From the NCBI RefSeq assembly GCF_023370115.1, contig NZ_CP097160.1:744001-808000 (forward strand): a DNA stretch of 64,000 nucleotides, read 5' to 3'. The translations under genes and the position numbers were made by a program. The stretch is from Gulosibacter sediminis. Lineage in GTDB: Bacteria > Actinomycetota > Actinomycetes > Actinomycetales > Microbacteriaceae. Below are positions 45,635 to 54,988 of this stretch, one piece after another (the stretch's first letter is position 1; every line of letters starts with the position of its first letter). The notes beneath the pieces are model-generated. The model was not told the origin of the DNA and made no database searches. It was given only the letters and a program-made list of their open reading frames with translations.

Positions 45635-46819
45635 GTGAGCCCCGGCCTGATTTTCTTCCTCGCGATTCTGACGGGCGTTGTCATCGGCATCGTCGGCACC
45701 TCGGTGGTCTTTGTTGCGCGACGCAACCGGGCCGAGGTCGCGGCGCTGCGCAACCCGCACGTGCCCCAGGGCGTCGAGGAGGTGCTGCGGGCACTGCCGC
45801 AGACCGCGATCGTCGCCGACCCGTCGCACAACGTCGTTCGGGCCTCCGACAACGCCTACACCTCGGGCCTCGTCTCGCGGCCGGGGCGGCTCACGACCGA
45901 CATCCACGACATCGCCTCCCGCGCCTGGCAGACCGGTAACCCGGTTGAAGAGGTGGTGCGGGTGCCCCGTGGGCCGTTCGGCTCGGTCGAGCTGACCTAC
46001 CGCGTGCGTGCCGCGCTGCTCGAACCGCGCTACGTGCTGATCCTCGCGACCGATATCACCGAGTCGCTCCGCGTCGAGGCAACCCGGCGTGACTTTGTCG
46101 CGAACGTGTCGCACGAGCTCAAGACGCCGATCGGCGCGGTCACGCTCCTCGCCGAGGCGGTCAAAGAGGCTGCCGACGATCACGAGCAGGTGCAGTACTT
46201 CTCCGACCGGATGCTGCTCGAGGCCGAACGGCTGGCGCGACTCACGCGCGAGCTCATCGACCTCTCGCGGCTGCAGGCGATGGACACGCTCGAAGAGGCC
46301 GCCGACGTCGAGGTGTCTGACATCGTGGAACAGGCCATCGAACTCACGCGCGTCAACGCCGAGCGCAAGGACATCCGGGTGCACGCGAAGATCACCGAGG
46401 GCCTCGTGGTCTGGGGCGACGAGCGGTTGCTGCTCATGTGCTTCCAGAACCTCATCACCAACGCGATCACTTACTCTCCGGTCGGCTCGCACATCGGCAT
46501 CGGCGCGCGCCGCCTCAGCGACGTCATCGAGGTCTCGGTGGCCGACCGCGGCATCGGCATCTCGGAGGACGACCAGAAACGCATCTTCGAGCGGTTCTAC
46601 CGGGTCGACGCCGCGCGCTCGCGCAACACCGGCGGCACCGGGCTCGGCCTGAGCATCGTGCGACACATCATCGAGAACCACGGCGGTGAGATCCGCGTGT
46701 GGTCGAAGCTCGGTTCGGGCTCGACGTTCACGGTTCGCCTGCAGGCGGCGGAAGCGCGCCGCTCGGGCCGCGACGAAACGACCGAGAGCATCCGGCTGCC
46801 CAAAAAGGTGAACTCTTAA
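45635..46819 (+). CDS. senX3: Phosphate-sensing histidine kinase SenX3
   Basis: 394-residue membrane kinase from GTG 45635. One or two N-terminal helices (LIFFLAILTGVVIGIVGTSVVFVARR) are followed by a PAS-like domain (about residues 45-140). The HisKA helix DFVANVSHELKTPIGAVTLL has phospho-acceptor H160. The ATPase domain has NLITNAITYSPVG, VADRGIGISEDDQKRIFERFYRVD and GGTGLGLSIVRHI. Order and motifs match mycobacterial SenX3, which activates RegX3 under phosphate limitation and is held off by PhoU in high phosphate. regX3 follows after 65 bp. Confidence 0.95.
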   Translation: MSPGLIFFLAILTGVVIGIVGTSVVFVARRNRAEVAALRNPHVPQGVEEVLRALPQTAIVADPSHNVVRASDNAYTSGLVSRPGRLTTDIHDIASRAWQTGNPVEEVVRVPRGPFGSVELTYRVRAALLEPRYVLILATDITESLRVEATRRDFVANVSHELKTPIGAVTLLAEAVKEAADDHEQVQYFSDRMLLEAERLARLTRELIDLSRLQAMDTLEEAADVEVSDIVEQAIELTRVNAERKDIRVHAKITEGLVVWGDERLLLMCFQNLITNAITYSPVGSHIGIGARRLSDVIEVSVADRGIGISEDDQKRIFERFYRVDAARSRNTGGTGLGLSIVRHIIENHGGEIRVWSKLGSGSTFTVRLQAAEARRSGRDETTESIRLPKKVNS

Positions 46820-46884
46820 CACCCGAACATGCAGCGCGCCTGCAGGTTCACGAAACGTTTCCCCGCCGTATGCACAATGGAGAC

Positions 46885-47568
46885 GTGACACGAATCCTGA
46901 TCGTCGAAGACGAGTCATCCCTGAACGAACCACTCGCATTCCTGCTTAAGAGGGAGGGCTACGAGACCGCGATCGCCGAAACCGGCACCGACGCGGTCGA
47001 ACAGTTCGAGCGCGACGGGGCCGACCTCATCCTGCTGGACCTCATGCTGCCCGAGATGCCGGGGACCGAGGTGTGCAAGCGCATCCGCGCCACCTCGACC
47101 GTGCCGATCATCATGCTGACGGCGAAGGACTCCGAGGTCGACATCATCGTCGGCCTCGAACTCGGCGCCGACGACTACGTCACGAAGCCCTACTCGACCC
47201 GTGAACTGCTCGCCCGCGTGCGCGCCGTGTTGCGTCGCAGCGAGGTCGACTCGGAGGACGAAGACGAGAGCATCGTGCAGGTCGGTGACATCCGCATGGA
47301 CATCGATCGCCACACCGTGCTCGTACGCGGCAACCTCACGCAGATGCCGCTCAAGGAGTTCGAACTGCTCGAGTACCTCATGCGCAACGCCGGCCGTGTG
47401 CTCACCCGCAGCCAACTCATCGACCGGGTCTGGGGGCCCGACTACTACGGCGACACGAAGACGCTTGACGTGCACATCAAGCGCATCCGCTCGCGCATCG
47501 AGGTGACCCCGTCGTCGCCGAAGCTGCTCGTGACCGTGCGTGGCCTCGGCTACCGCTTCGAGGGCTAA
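46885..47568 (+). CDS. regX3: Phosphate-responsive response regulator RegX3
   Basis: OmpR/PhoB-type regulator of 227 residues. Start GTG 46885 gives MTRILIVEDESSLNEPLAFLLKREGYE, close to mycobacterial RegX3; an ATG five codons earlier is possible. Phospho-acceptor D52 in LILLDLMLPEMPG, switch Lys in MLTAKDSE. The winged helix domain ends LDVHIKRIRSRIE and LLVTVRGLGYRFEG. Expected targets are pst, phoA-like and its own promoter region. A 17-bp hairpin terminator follows directly. Confidence 0.96.
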   Translation: MTRILIVEDESSLNEPLAFLLKREGYETAIAETGTDAVEQFERDGADLILLDLMLPEMPGTEVCKRIRATSTVPIIMLTAKDSEVDIIVGLELGADDYVTKPYSTRELLARVRAVLRRSEVDSEDEDESIVQVGDIRMDIDRHTVLVRGNLTQMPLKEFELLEYLMRNAGRVLTRSQLIDRVWGPDYYGDTKTLDVHIKRIRSRIEVTPSSPKLLVTVRGLGYRFEG

Positions 47569-47579
47569 GCGCGCGATAC

Positions 47580-47627
47580 GCAAAGAGGGAGGGCCCTAAG
47601 CGATCGCTTGGGGCCCTCCCTCTTTGC
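47580..47627. terminator. Bidirectional terminator between regX3 and the lipoprotein gene
   Basis: GCAAAGAGGGAGGGCCC pairs perfectly with GGGCCCTCCCTCTTTGC (17 bp). The loop region contains AAGCGATCGCTT, itself palindromic. TCTTT in the right arm and AAAGA in the left serve as T-rich ends for the two directions. Confidence 0.9.
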
Positions 47628-47637
47628 CTGCGTGGCC

Positions 47638-48177
47638 TTAGCCGACCGGTGCGTTCTCAGCGTCGGTCGACTGCTGCGGCAGGAGCGTCTGGTATTCCTC
47701 ATGCACCGAAGCGGCGTCGTCGTCGCCGAGCACGGGCACCGCGTGGGTCTCTTCGACCGTCTGGCGAGCGCCGTCGGCGTCGGTGTAGGAAGCCTGGAAG
47801 GTCACCTCGACCGTCGTGCCGGTGGTGAAGTCACCCTGCACGAGCTGCTGGCCCTGGTCGCCGAAGCCGATGTCGGTGAGCTGCTGGCCCGCAGTGTAGG
47901 TGAGGGGGAGGCTCACCGTCGTGCCCTCAATGTCGAGGTTGAGCTGGGCGTTCTCGGAAGTCGTGTTGACCGCGGTGAAGACGAGGTTCGCCTCGGTGCC
48001 GGCGTCGTTGGTGAGCAGCAGCACGTTGCGCGCGTGCACGTCGCCGAGGTCGATGTTGACGCCATCGCTCGCCGCGTACTCCATGGTCGTGCGCTGCGGG
48101 CTGAACATGTTGCAGCCGGTCAGGCCTGCAGCAAGCGCAAGAGCCAGGGCGGATGCGGCGACGGCACGGATCTTCAC
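47638..48177 (-). CDS. Lipoprotein, LpqE-like
   Basis: 179-residue lipoprotein with signal peptide MKIRAVAASALALALAAG and lipobox LTGC. The mature part is a beta-rich immunoglobulin/cupredoxin-like domain with NVLLLTNDAGTEANLVFTAVN and VTFQASYTDADGARQT. By position (divergent from carD) and pattern it corresponds to mycobacterial LpqE, next to Rv3583c carD. Related domains bind copper (PCuAC), but a Met/His-rich site is not evident here. Function unproven. Confidence 0.8.
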   Translation of the reverse strand: MKIRAVAASALALALAAGLTGCNMFSPQRTTMEYAASDGVNIDLGDVHARNVLLLTNDAGTEANLVFTAVNTTSENAQLNLDIEGTTVSLPLTYTAGQQLTDIGFGDQGQQLVQGDFTTGTTVEVTFQASYTDADGARQTVEETHAVPVLGDDDAASVHEEYQTLLPQQSTDAENAPVG

Positions 48178-48339
48178 GGCAGGGGCCTCCCGGTGTGGTT
48201 GCGAACCGCTCCCGGTTCGCCCAATAAAGCTGTCCCAAGCCTAGCGGATTGTGGGCGCTGCGCCGCGCACCGCGTCGGCGGCGCGGAATACTAGCACTCC
48301 TCCGTGATAGAATGGGCCGTTGGAGAAAGGGGCCCATCT

Positions 48340-48822
48340 ATGAATCTTGAGGTCGGCGAGACCGTCGTTTACCCGCACCACGGCGCGGCAACGATCGAAG
48401 AAGTCAAGACTCGCATCATCAAGGGTGAAGAGCGGACCTACTTGAAGCTCAACGTATCGCAGGGCGACCTGACGATCGAGGTGCCGGCCGAGAACGTCGA
48501 ACTGGTCGGAGTGCGCGACGTCATCGACGAGCGCGGCCTCCAGGAGGTCTTCGATGTCCTCCAAGCACCGATCACCGAGGAGCCCACGAACTGGTCGCGA
48601 CGCTACAAGTCGAACCAGGAGAAGCTCGCCTCGGGTGACGTGCTCAAGGTGTCGGAGGTCGTGCGCGACCTGTGGCGCCGCGACCAGGACAAGGGCCTGT
48701 CGGCAGGCGAGAAGCGTATGCTCGCGAAGGCACGCCAGGTGCTCGTGAGCGAGCTCGCGCTCGCCGAAGAAATTGACGAGGTTGCCGCAAACGAGCACCT
48801 CGACAAGGTGCTCGCGGCCTAG
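48340..48822 (+). CDS. carD: CarD-family RNA polymerase-binding transcription regulator
   Basis: Binds the RNA polymerase beta subunit and stabilises open promoter complexes, notably at rRNA promoters. 160 residues, the normal length. The N-terminal Tudor-like RNAP-interacting domain starts [19 protein letters not shown]; the C-terminal helical DNA-binding domain contains [17 protein letters not shown] with the conserved Trp that wedges at the bubble edge, and [26 protein letters not shown] lies eight bases upstream of ATG 48340. It heads an apparent carD-ispDF-cysS-rlmB operon. Confidence 0.96.
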   Translation: MNLEVGETVVYPHHGAATIEEVKTRIIKGEERTYLKLNVSQGDLTIEVPAENVELVGVRDVIDERGLQEVFDVLQAPITEEPTNWSRRYKSNQEKLASGDVLKVSEVVRDLWRRDQDKGLSAGEKRMLAKARQVLVSELALAEEIDEVAANEHLDKVLAA

Positions 48823-48838
48823 TTCCGCGGTGACCACT

Positions 48839-50053
48839 ATGCACCTGGGGGTGCCCTGCACCGGCGTCGTGATTGTGGCGGCGGGCAGCGGTACCCGCCT
48901 TGGTTTTGGGGTGCCGAAGGCGTTCGCGGAGCTCGCCGGTGAGCCCATGCTCGCGCATACCGTGCGCGCCCTCGACGCGTTGCCGGGGCGCGTGGCCGTC
49001 GCGATCGCGACCCCGCCCGCCGATGCCGAGCGCGGCGGCATCGCCCATGAGCTGCTGGCGGCACTCGCCGCGAGCATGGGGTCCGAACGACTCATCAGCG
49101 CCGCCGTCGTCGAGGGCGGCGCGACGCGGTACGACTCGGTGCGGGCCGCGATTGCGCAGCTGCCCGACGTCTGCGACGTCATTCTCGTGCACGACGCCGC
49201 GCGTGCGCTTACGCCCGGCGAACTGCACGAGCGCGTCGCCGGCGCGGTGCGCGCCACCGGCCACGGTGCGGTGCCCGGCCTGCCCGTCGTTGACACGATC
49301 AAGCGCGTCGACGACGACGAGGTCGTGCTCGAGACGGTCGATCGCTCGCCGCTGCGCGCCATGCAGACCCCGCAGGGATTTCCCGCGGATGCGCTCCGTC
49401 GCGCGTACGAGCGGGGGAGCGTCGCCGACACCGACGACGCGGCGACGTTTGCCGCCGCCGGCGGCACGGTCAAGATCATCCCCGGCCACGAGGACGCCTT
49501 CAAAATCACGACGCCGCACGACTTCGCGCGGGTCGAGCGAGAGCTTGCCCGCCGAGCCGGCGCCACGGTCGAGCTGCGAGTCGGCGTCGGCACCGACATT
49601 CACGCCTTCGACGACCACTCGCCCTGCTGGCTTGCTGGCCTGCACTTCCCGGGGGAGCCGGGCCTCTCGGGCCACAGCGACGGCGACGCTGCGAGCCACG
49701 CCCTCGTCGACGCGCTACTCGGCGCCGCCGGACTCGGCGACATCGGCAGCACCTTCGGCACCGACGACCCGCGCTTCGCGAACGCGCACGGCGAGGTCTT
49801 TCTGCGCGCGACGCGCGAGTTGCTCGAGGAGGCCGGGTGGCGCATCCGCAATGCCACCGTGCAGGTAATCTGCCGCCGGCCCCGCTTCGGCCGCAGGTCT
49901 GAGGAGGCCTCGGAGCTCTTGAGCCGCGTGCTCGGCGCACCGATCTCGGTGAGTGCGACGACGAGCGATGGGCTCGGATTCATGGCCCGCACGACCGATG
50001 GCGGCGTGTTCGCGATCGCCACGGCGCTGCTCGAAAACGAGAACCTAAGATAG
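48839..50053 (+). CDS. ispDF: Bifunctional IspD/IspF (MEP cytidylyltransferase and MEcPP synthase)
   Basis: Two enzymes of the non-mevalonate isoprenoid pathway in one 404-residue protein. Residues 1-240: IspD with VVIVAAGSGTRLG (CTP binding), ILVHDAARALTP and DTIKRV. Residues about 245-404: IspF with metal ligands D253, H255 (GTDIHAF) and H287, the GHSDGD loop, GDIGSTFGTDDPRF and SATTSDGLGF. ATG 48839 follows GGTGA; a GTG nine bases earlier is possible. M. tuberculosis keeps ispD and ispF separate (Rv3582c, Rv3581c), so this is a fusion of the same neighbours. Confidence 0.95.
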   Translation: MHLGVPCTGVVIVAAGSGTRLGFGVPKAFAELAGEPMLAHTVRALDALPGRVAVAIATPPADAERGGIAHELLAALAASMGSERLISAAVVEGGATRYDSVRAAIAQLPDVCDVILVHDAARALTPGELHERVAGAVRATGHGAVPGLPVVDTIKRVDDDEVVLETVDRSPLRAMQTPQGFPADALRRAYERGSVADTDDAATFAAAGGTVKIIPGHEDAFKITTPHDFARVERELARRAGATVELRVGVGTDIHAFDDHSPCWLAGLHFPGEPGLSGHSDGDAASHALVDALLGAAGLGDIGSTFGTDDPRFANAHGEVFLRATRELLEEAGWRIRNATVQVICRRPRFGRRSEEASELLSRVLGAPISVSATTSDGLGFMARTTDGGVFAIATALLENENLR

Positions 50054-50058
50054 AGGGC

Positions 50059-51465
50059 GTGACTCAGCGCCTTTACGACACTCGACTGCAATCGCTCGTC
50101 GACTTCGCCCCGCTCCGCCCGGGCGAGGTATCGCTGTATGTCTGTGGCCCGACGGTGCAGTCGGGGCCGCATCTCGGGCACCTGCGCTCGGCGCTCGTGT
50201 ACGACCAGATTCGCCGCTGGTTCACGCACGAGGGCTACCGCGTGACGCTCGTGCGCAACGTGACCGACATCGACGACAAGACGCTCGCGAACGCGACGCC
50301 CGAGGAGCCGTGGTGGGCGCTGGCGTACCGCGTCGAGCGCGAGTTCGGTGAGGTCTACGGCGCGCTGCGCATCCTGCCACCGACGTACGAGCCGCGCGCG
50401 ACCGGCGCGATCCCCGAGATGCAGGAGCTCATCACGCGCCTGATCGAGCGGGGCCACGCCTACGCCGCGAACGACGGCTCGGGCGACGTCTACTTCGACA
50501 CCGCGAGCTGGCCTGCCTATGGTGAGCTCACGCATCAGCGCCCGGCGGACATGGTCGAAGCCGAGGACGGCCCCGAGCGCGCGAAGCGCAACGCGACCGA
50601 CTTTGCGCTTTGGAAGGGCCGCAAGGCCGACGAGCCCGCCTCGGCCGCCTGGGCCTCGCCCTGGGGTGAGGGGCGCCCCGGCTGGCACATCGAGTGCTCG
50701 GCGATGTCGACGAAGTACCTCGGCACCGCGTTCGATATTCACGGTGGCGGCCGCGACCTGCGGTTCCCGCACCACGAGAACGAACTCGCGCAGTCGAAGG
50801 CGGCGGGCGACGAGTTTGCGCGGTACTGGCTGCACAACGGACTCGTCTCGCTTGGCGGCACGAAGATGTCGAAGTCGGTCGGGAACGTTATTTCGGCGAC
50901 CGAGCTCGTGCGCACGCGCCGGCCGATCGTCGTGCGGTACCTGCTCGGCACCGGTCACTACCGCTCGACGATTGAGGCCGGCGACAGCGCCTACGCAGAG
51001 GCCGAGGCCGCGTTCGCGCGCGTCGAGAACTTCCTCGAGCGGGCCACGCGGCTCGTCGGTGCGGTCGACGCCGCGGTCGAGCTGCCCGAGGCCTTCGAGG
51101 CGCACTTGCGCGACGACTTCTCGGTGCCGCAGGCCCTCGCCGTCATTTTCGACGCCGTGTCGGAGGGCAATAACGCGGTCAGCGCGGGTGACGCCGAGCG
51201 CGTGCGGGACTCCGTTGCGGCGGTGCGCGGGATGCTCGGCATCCTCGGCCTCGACCCGCTCGCCGAGGAATGGGCCGAAGACAGCCAGTCGGCCTCGCTC
51301 GAACCCGTGCTCGACAAGCTCGTCGGCGAACTGCTCGAACAGCGCACCGCGGCGCGCGCGGCGAAGGACTGGGCCGCTGCCGACCGGATCCGCGACGGCC
51401 TCGCCGCGGCCGGCATCACGATTGAAGACAGCCCGCAGGGACCACACTGGAGCGTGAACGAATGA
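50059..51465 (+). CDS. cysS: Cysteinyl-tRNA synthetase
   Basis: Class I synthetase charging tRNA-Cys, 468 residues. Starts at GTG 50059, five bases after ispDF. The zinc-ligand Cys29 and the HIGH-type motif are in SLYVCGPTVQSGPHLGHLRS. Further zinc/cysteine-site segments are WHIECSAMS and HGGGRDLRFPHHENE. KMSKS occurs as LGGTKMSKSVGNVI. The C-terminal DALR-like helical region ends QRTAARAAKDWAAADRIRDGLAAAGI, conserved in CysS. It overlaps rlmB by four bases (ATGA). MshC, the mycothiol ligase paralogue, was considered but the tRNA-binding C-terminal domain is present. Confidence 0.96.
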   Translation: MTQRLYDTRLQSLVDFAPLRPGEVSLYVCGPTVQSGPHLGHLRSALVYDQIRRWFTHEGYRVTLVRNVTDIDDKTLANATPEEPWWALAYRVEREFGEVYGALRILPPTYEPRATGAIPEMQELITRLIERGHAYAANDGSGDVYFDTASWPAYGELTHQRPADMVEAEDGPERAKRNATDFALWKGRKADEPASAAWASPWGEGRPGWHIECSAMSTKYLGTAFDIHGGGRDLRFPHHENELAQSKAAGDEFARYWLHNGLVSLGGTKMSKSVGNVISATELVRTRRPIVVRYLLGTGHYRSTIEAGDSAYAEAEAAFARVENFLERATRLVGAVDAAVELPEAFEAHLRDDFSVPQALAVIFDAVSEGNNAVSAGDAERVRDSVAAVRGMLGILGLDPLAEEWAEDSQSASLEPVLDKLVGELLEQRTAARAAKDWAAADRIRDGLAAAGITIEDSPQGPHWSVNE

Positions 51466-52433
51466 CCAAGTCACAGAAGAAAGGCCCCTCGAAGGGCACC
51501 GGCGGCCTCGGCCGCAAGGCACTCGAAGGCAAGGGCCCGACCCCGCGGGCGGAAGACCGTCACTGGGCAAAGGACCGCCGGCGCAAGCAGGCTGCCGAGG
51601 CGAAGAACCGTCAGGCGCGCCCGCAGCAGCGGCAGCGCCGCGCGTCGTCGAGCGCGCAGAACGACACTGAGCTGGTGACCGGGCGCAACGCCGCGGTCGA
51701 GGCGCTGCGTGCTGAGATTCCCGCCACGACGGTGTACGTCGCGCAGAACATCGAGGTGGATGACCGCATCAAGGAGATCATCCAGCTCGCGGCGAAGCGC
51801 CAGATCCCGATGCTCGAGGTGACCCGCCAGGAGCTCGACCGCATGGTGCCGTTCGACGCCGTGCACCAGGGCGTCGCAGTCAAGGTTCCGCCGTACGAGT
51901 ACTCCGACCCGGTCGAGCTGGCCGAACGAGTGATCTCGCGCGGTGACGTGCCGCTGCTCGTGGCGCTCGACGGCATCACCGACCCCCGCAATCTCGGCGC
52001 GATCATCCGCTCGGTGGCCGCGTTCGGCGGCCACGGCGTCATCGTCCCGCAGCGCCGCGCCGCGGGTATGACGGCGACCGCGTGGCGCACCTCGGCGGGT
52101 GCCGCCGCGCGCCTGCCCGTCGCGCTCGCGAGCAACCTCACGAACACGATCAAGTCGCTCAAGCAGCAGGGCGTCTTCGTCGTCGGCCTCGACGGCGACG
52201 GCGACGTCGAACTGCCCGGACTCGACCTCGCGACCTCGCCGCTGCTCGTCGTTGTCGGCTCGGAGGGCAAGGGCCTGTCGCGTCTCGTCGCCGAGCAGTG
52301 CGACGCGATCGTGTCGATTCCGATCGATGCCGCGACCGAGTCGCTCAATGCGGGCATCGCCGCATCCGTCACCTGCTACGAGATTTCGAAGCTGCGTGCG
52401 GCGGCCGCCGAGGCGAAGGAAGCCCTGCTCTAG
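51462..52433 (+). CDS. rlmB: 23S rRNA (guanosine-2'-O-)-methyltransferase, RlmB/TrmH family
   Basis: SPOUT methyltransferase of 323 residues that 2'-O-methylates a 23S rRNA guanosine. A basic N-terminal extension of about 65 residues ([14 protein letters not shown] ... RPQQRQRR) probably binds RNA. An L30e-like substrate domain ([18 protein letters not shown]) and the knotted SpoU domain follow, with motif 1 [16 protein letters not shown], motif 2 [11 protein letters not shown] and motif 3 [18 protein letters not shown]. Last gene of the carD operon. It converges on the sugar-ATPase gene, stops sharing CTAG. Confidence 0.94.
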   Translation: MTKSQKKGPSKGTGGLGRKALEGKGPTPRAEDRHWAKDRRRKQAAEAKNRQARPQQRQRRASSSAQNDTELVTGRNAAVEALRAEIPATTVYVAQNIEVDDRIKEIIQLAAKRQIPMLEVTRQELDRMVPFDAVHQGVAVKVPPYEYSDPVELAERVISRGDVPLLVALDGITDPRNLGAIIRSVAAFGGHGVIVPQRRAAGMTATAWRTSAGAAARLPVALASNLTNTIKSLKQQGVFVVGLDGDGDVELPGLDLATSPLLVVVGSEGKGLSRLVAEQCDAIVSIPIDAATESLNAGIAASVTCYEISKLRAAAAEAKEALL

Positions 52434-53428
52434 TTCAGGCGAGTGCCGTCGTCGAGGCGGAACCGGTGCAGTCGCTGCCGGTTCGCCTCGAGGCGCACCT
52501 CGTCACCGATCTGCGGGTGATCGCGGCCGTCGACGCGCGCGACGAGCTGGACCTCGTCGCCCGCGATCTCGCCGGAGCAGAACAGGTAGCCGTCGGAGCC
52601 GAGCTCTTCGACGAGGGTGACGCGCGCCGGAATGCCGCCCTCGTTTGTGAGGCGGAGGTCTTCGGCACGGACACCGACGCGTTCGCCGTTCTCGGTCCAG
52701 AGGTTCATCGCCGGCGTGCCGATGAAGCTCGCGACGAACTCGTTCACGGGGCGGTCGTAGAGCTCCTGCGGCGTGCCGAGCTGCTGCAGCTTGCCCTCAT
52801 TGAGTACCGCGATGCGCGTGCCCATGGTCATCGCCTCGGTCTGATCGTGCGTCACGTAGACCGTCGTGGTGCCGAGCCGGCGCTGCAGCGAGGCGATCTG
52901 CGCGCGCGTCTGTACGCGCAGCTTCGCGTCGAGGTTCGACAGCGGTTCGTCCATGAGGAAGACCTGGGGCTCGCGCACGATGGCGCGACCCATGGCCACG
53001 CGCTGGCGCTGGCCGCCCGAGAGTTCCGAGGGCCGGCGGTGCAGCAGCGGCTCGAGGTCGAGCAGCTTCGCCGCCTCGCGTACCTTCTCGTTGCGCTCGG
53101 CCTTCGAGACGCCGCGCGTCTTGAGGCCGAAGCCCATATTCTGCTCGACCGTGAGGTGGGGGTAGAGCGCGTAATTCTGGAACACCATCGCGATATCGCG
53201 ATCCTTCGGCGCGACGTTCGTCACCTCATCGTCGCCGATGAGGATGCGGCCGTCATCGACCGGGTCGAGGCCCGCGAGCATCCGGAGCGTCGTGGTCTTA
53301 CCGCAGCCCGAGGGGCCCACCAGTACCAAGAACTCGCCGTCGGCAATCTCGATGCTGAGATCGTCAACGGCGTTTCGGGTGGCGCCGGGGAAGCGGCGCG
53401 AGACACTCGCGAAGGTAACTGCGGCCAT
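52430..53428 (-). CDS. Sugar ABC transporter ATP-binding protein, UgpC/MsmX/MalK type
   Basis: 332-residue ATPase for carbohydrate importers; no permease or binding protein is adjacent, so it may serve several systems encoded elsewhere, as MsmX does. It has Walker [11 protein letters not shown]-loop [10 protein letters not shown], signature [15 protein letters not shown], Walker [13 protein letters not shown] and VTHDQTEAM. The C-terminal OB/TOBE domain (about 235-332) contains [18 protein letters not shown], typical for the MalK regulatory domain. ATG complement at 53426-53428. Confidence 0.93.
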   Translation of the reverse strand: MAAVTFASVSRRFPGATRNAVDDLSIEIADGEFLVLVGPSGCGKTTTLRMLAGLDPVDDGRILIGDDEVTNVAPKDRDIAMVFQNYALYPHLTVEQNMGFGLKTRGVSKAERNEKVREAAKLLDLEPLLHRRPSELSGGQRQRVAMGRAIVREPQVFLMDEPLSNLDAKLRVQTRAQIASLQRRLGTTTVYVTHDQTEAMTMGTRIAVLNEGKLQQLGTPQELYDRPVNEFVASFIGTPAMNLWTENGERVGVRAEDLRLTNEGGIPARVTLVEELGSDGYLFCSGEIAGDEVQLVARVDGRDHPQIGDEVRLEANRQRLHRFRLDDGTRLN

Positions 53429-53512
53429 ACCGAGCCATCGTAGTCGGGTGTCGTTCAGTGCGCGGTGCGACCATGAGGAGACCTCCCATCGAGAACAGAA
53501 GGGGTCATATTC

Positions 53513-54265
53513 ATGTCATTTGCAGGTCGCGTCGCACTGGTCACTGGAGCCGGTTCGGGCATCGGTGAAGCCATCGCGAAGGAACTCGCCGCACAGGGCG
53601 TCAAGGTCGTCGTGTCGGACATTAACGAGGATGGCGCCAACCGCGTCGTCGACGAGATCGCCGGCGCCGGCGGAACCGCGGTCGCCTTCGTCGCGAACAC
53701 GGCGGTGAAGGAAGACAGCGAGAAGTCGGTCGCGTTCGCGATCGAGACCTACGGCAAGCTCAACTACGCCGTGAACAACGCCGGCATCGGCGGCGCGAAC
53801 GCCCCCGCCGGGCAGGTCGACCTTGACGACTGGGACCGCGTCATCGACATTAACCTCAACGGCGTGCTCTACGGCATGCGCTACCAGATTCCCGCCATGC
53901 TCGAAGCCGGTGCTGCCGAGAGCGCGATCGTCAACATGGCCTCGATTCACGGCACCGTCGCGGCGCTCGGCAATGGCGCGTACACAGCGGCAAAGCACGG
54001 GGTCGTCGGCCTCACGAAGAACGCCGCCGCCGAGTACGGCGCCCAGGGCCTGCGCATCAACTCGGTCGGCCCGGCCTACATCAACACGCCCCTGCTCAAG
54101 CAGATGCCCGACGAGATGTACAACGCGCTCGCCGCGAAGCACCCGCTGGGTCGCCTCGGCGAGCCCGAGGAGGTCGCCAAGGTGGTGCGCTTCTTGCTCA
54201 GCGAGGACGCCTCGTTCGTCACCGGCGGCTACTACCTCATCGACGGCGGTTACACGGCCGTCTAG
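53513..54265 (+). CDS. Short-chain dehydrogenase/reductase
   Basis: Classical SDR of 250 residues, NAD(P)-binding Rossmann enzyme. The cofactor motif TGAGSGIGE is at about residues 11-19, followed by [17 protein letters not shown]; the acidic D at the end of strand two favours NAD. NNAGIGG is the central motif; the catalytic Ser is in VNMASIHG and the Tyr-Lys pair in [13 protein letters not shown]. The C-terminal [16 protein letters not shown] is typical of 3-oxoacyl reductase/glucose dehydrogenase-like members. The specific substrate cannot be told. Single gene followed by a hairpin terminator. Confidence 0.93.
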   Translation: MSFAGRVALVTGAGSGIGEAIAKELAAQGVKVVVSDINEDGANRVVDEIAGAGGTAVAFVANTAVKEDSEKSVAFAIETYGKLNYAVNNAGIGGANAPAGQVDLDDWDRVIDINLNGVLYGMRYQIPAMLEAGAAESAIVNMASIHGTVAALGNGAYTAAKHGVVGLTKNAAAEYGAQGLRINSVGPAYINTPLLKQMPDEMYNALAAKHPLGRLGEPEEVAKVVRFLLSEDASFVTGGYYLIDGGYTAV

Positions 54266-54275
54266 CCTGTCACCG

Positions 54276-54308
54276 CAGCATCCCATCACCCCGTAGTATG
54301 GGATGCTG
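54276..54308 (+). terminator. Hairpin terminator between the SDR gene and tRNA-Thr
   Basis: CAGCATCCCAT (54276-54286) pairs with ATGGGATGCTG (54298-54308), an 11-bp stem with an 11-base loop, followed by TT. It ends three bases before the mature tRNA, so it may also mark the 5' processing region. Confidence 0.65.
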
Positions 54309-54310
54309 TT

Positions 54311-54386
54311 GCCGCCTTAGCTCAGCTGGTAGAGCATCTGTCTTGTAAACAGAAGGTCATCGGTTCGAACCCGATAGGCGGCTCCA
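54311..54386 (+). tRNA. tRNA-Thr (TGT), CCA encoded
   Basis: Acceptor stem GCCGCCT pairs with AGGCGGC, discriminator T, then encoded CCA. D-arm GCTC-AGCTGGTA-GAGC; anticodon arm TCTGT-CTTGTAA-ACAGA with anticodon TGT; T-arm ATCGG-TTCGAAC-CCGAT. Confidence 0.96.
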
Positions 54387-54442
54387 GTGTTTTGCAGGGG
54401 TAAGGTGAGTCGCTACCACTGCACGACAAAAGGAGCCAGCAC

Positions 54443-54988
54443 ATGGCAATTGATCCGCAGCTTGCCGGAACTTGGCAGATTGACAACGCGCACTCGCGCG
54501 TGGGGTTCTCGACGCGCCACGCCATGGTGTCGCGCGTTCGCGGTGCGTTCAACAACGTGCAGGGTCAGGCCAACATCAACGCTGAGAACCTGGCCGAGTC
54601 GAACGTGCAGGTCACGATCGAGGCCGCGAGCATTGACACTCGCCAGCCGGAGCGCGACGACCACCTGCGCAGCCCCGACTTTCTCAACGTCGGCGAGTTC
54701 CCGCAGATCACGTTCGTTTCGAGCTCGATTGACGAGATTGGTGACAACCAATTCATCGTGACCGGAGACCTGACCATTCGGGGGATTACCCGTCAAACGT
54801 CGATCCCGCTCGAGCTGATGGGTGTTGAGCACGACCCGATGGGCGCAACGCGTGCTGGCCTCGAAGGCTCGCGACGCATTGACCGCCGCGAGTGGGATGT
54901 TCGCTGGAACACCCCGCTCGATTCGGGCGGGGTGCTGGTCAGCGACAAGATCACGCTCGAGTTCGAACTCGCCCTAGTTAAGCAGTAG
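54443..54988 (+). CDS. YceI-family lipid/isoprenoid-binding protein
   Basis: 181-residue lipocalin-like protein without signal peptide, so cytosolic here, unlike the periplasmic proteobacterial members. Family blocks: AGTWQIDNAHSRVGFSTRHAMVSRVRGAF, VQVTIEAASIDTRQPERDDHLRSPDFLNV, ITFVSSS and VTGDLTIRGITRQ. Such barrels bind polyisoprenoids or other lipids and are often stress induced. AAAAGGAGCC lies upstream of ATG 54443. It converges with msrB and the 3' ends overlap by 11 bp. Confidence 0.93.
   Translation: MAIDPQLAGTWQIDNAHSRVGFSTRHAMVSRVRGAFNNVQGQANINAENLAESNVQVTIEAASIDTRQPERDDHLRSPDFLNVGEFPQITFVSSSIDEIGDNQFIVTGDLTIRGITRQTSIPLELMGVEHDPMGATRAGLEGSRRIDRREWDVRWNTPLDSGGVLVSDKITLEFELALVKQ

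Noticed and set aside
50059-51465. MshC (cysteine:GlcN-Ins ligase) instead of CysS
   Set aside because: Full length with C-terminal tRNA-binding helical region and operon position match CysS.
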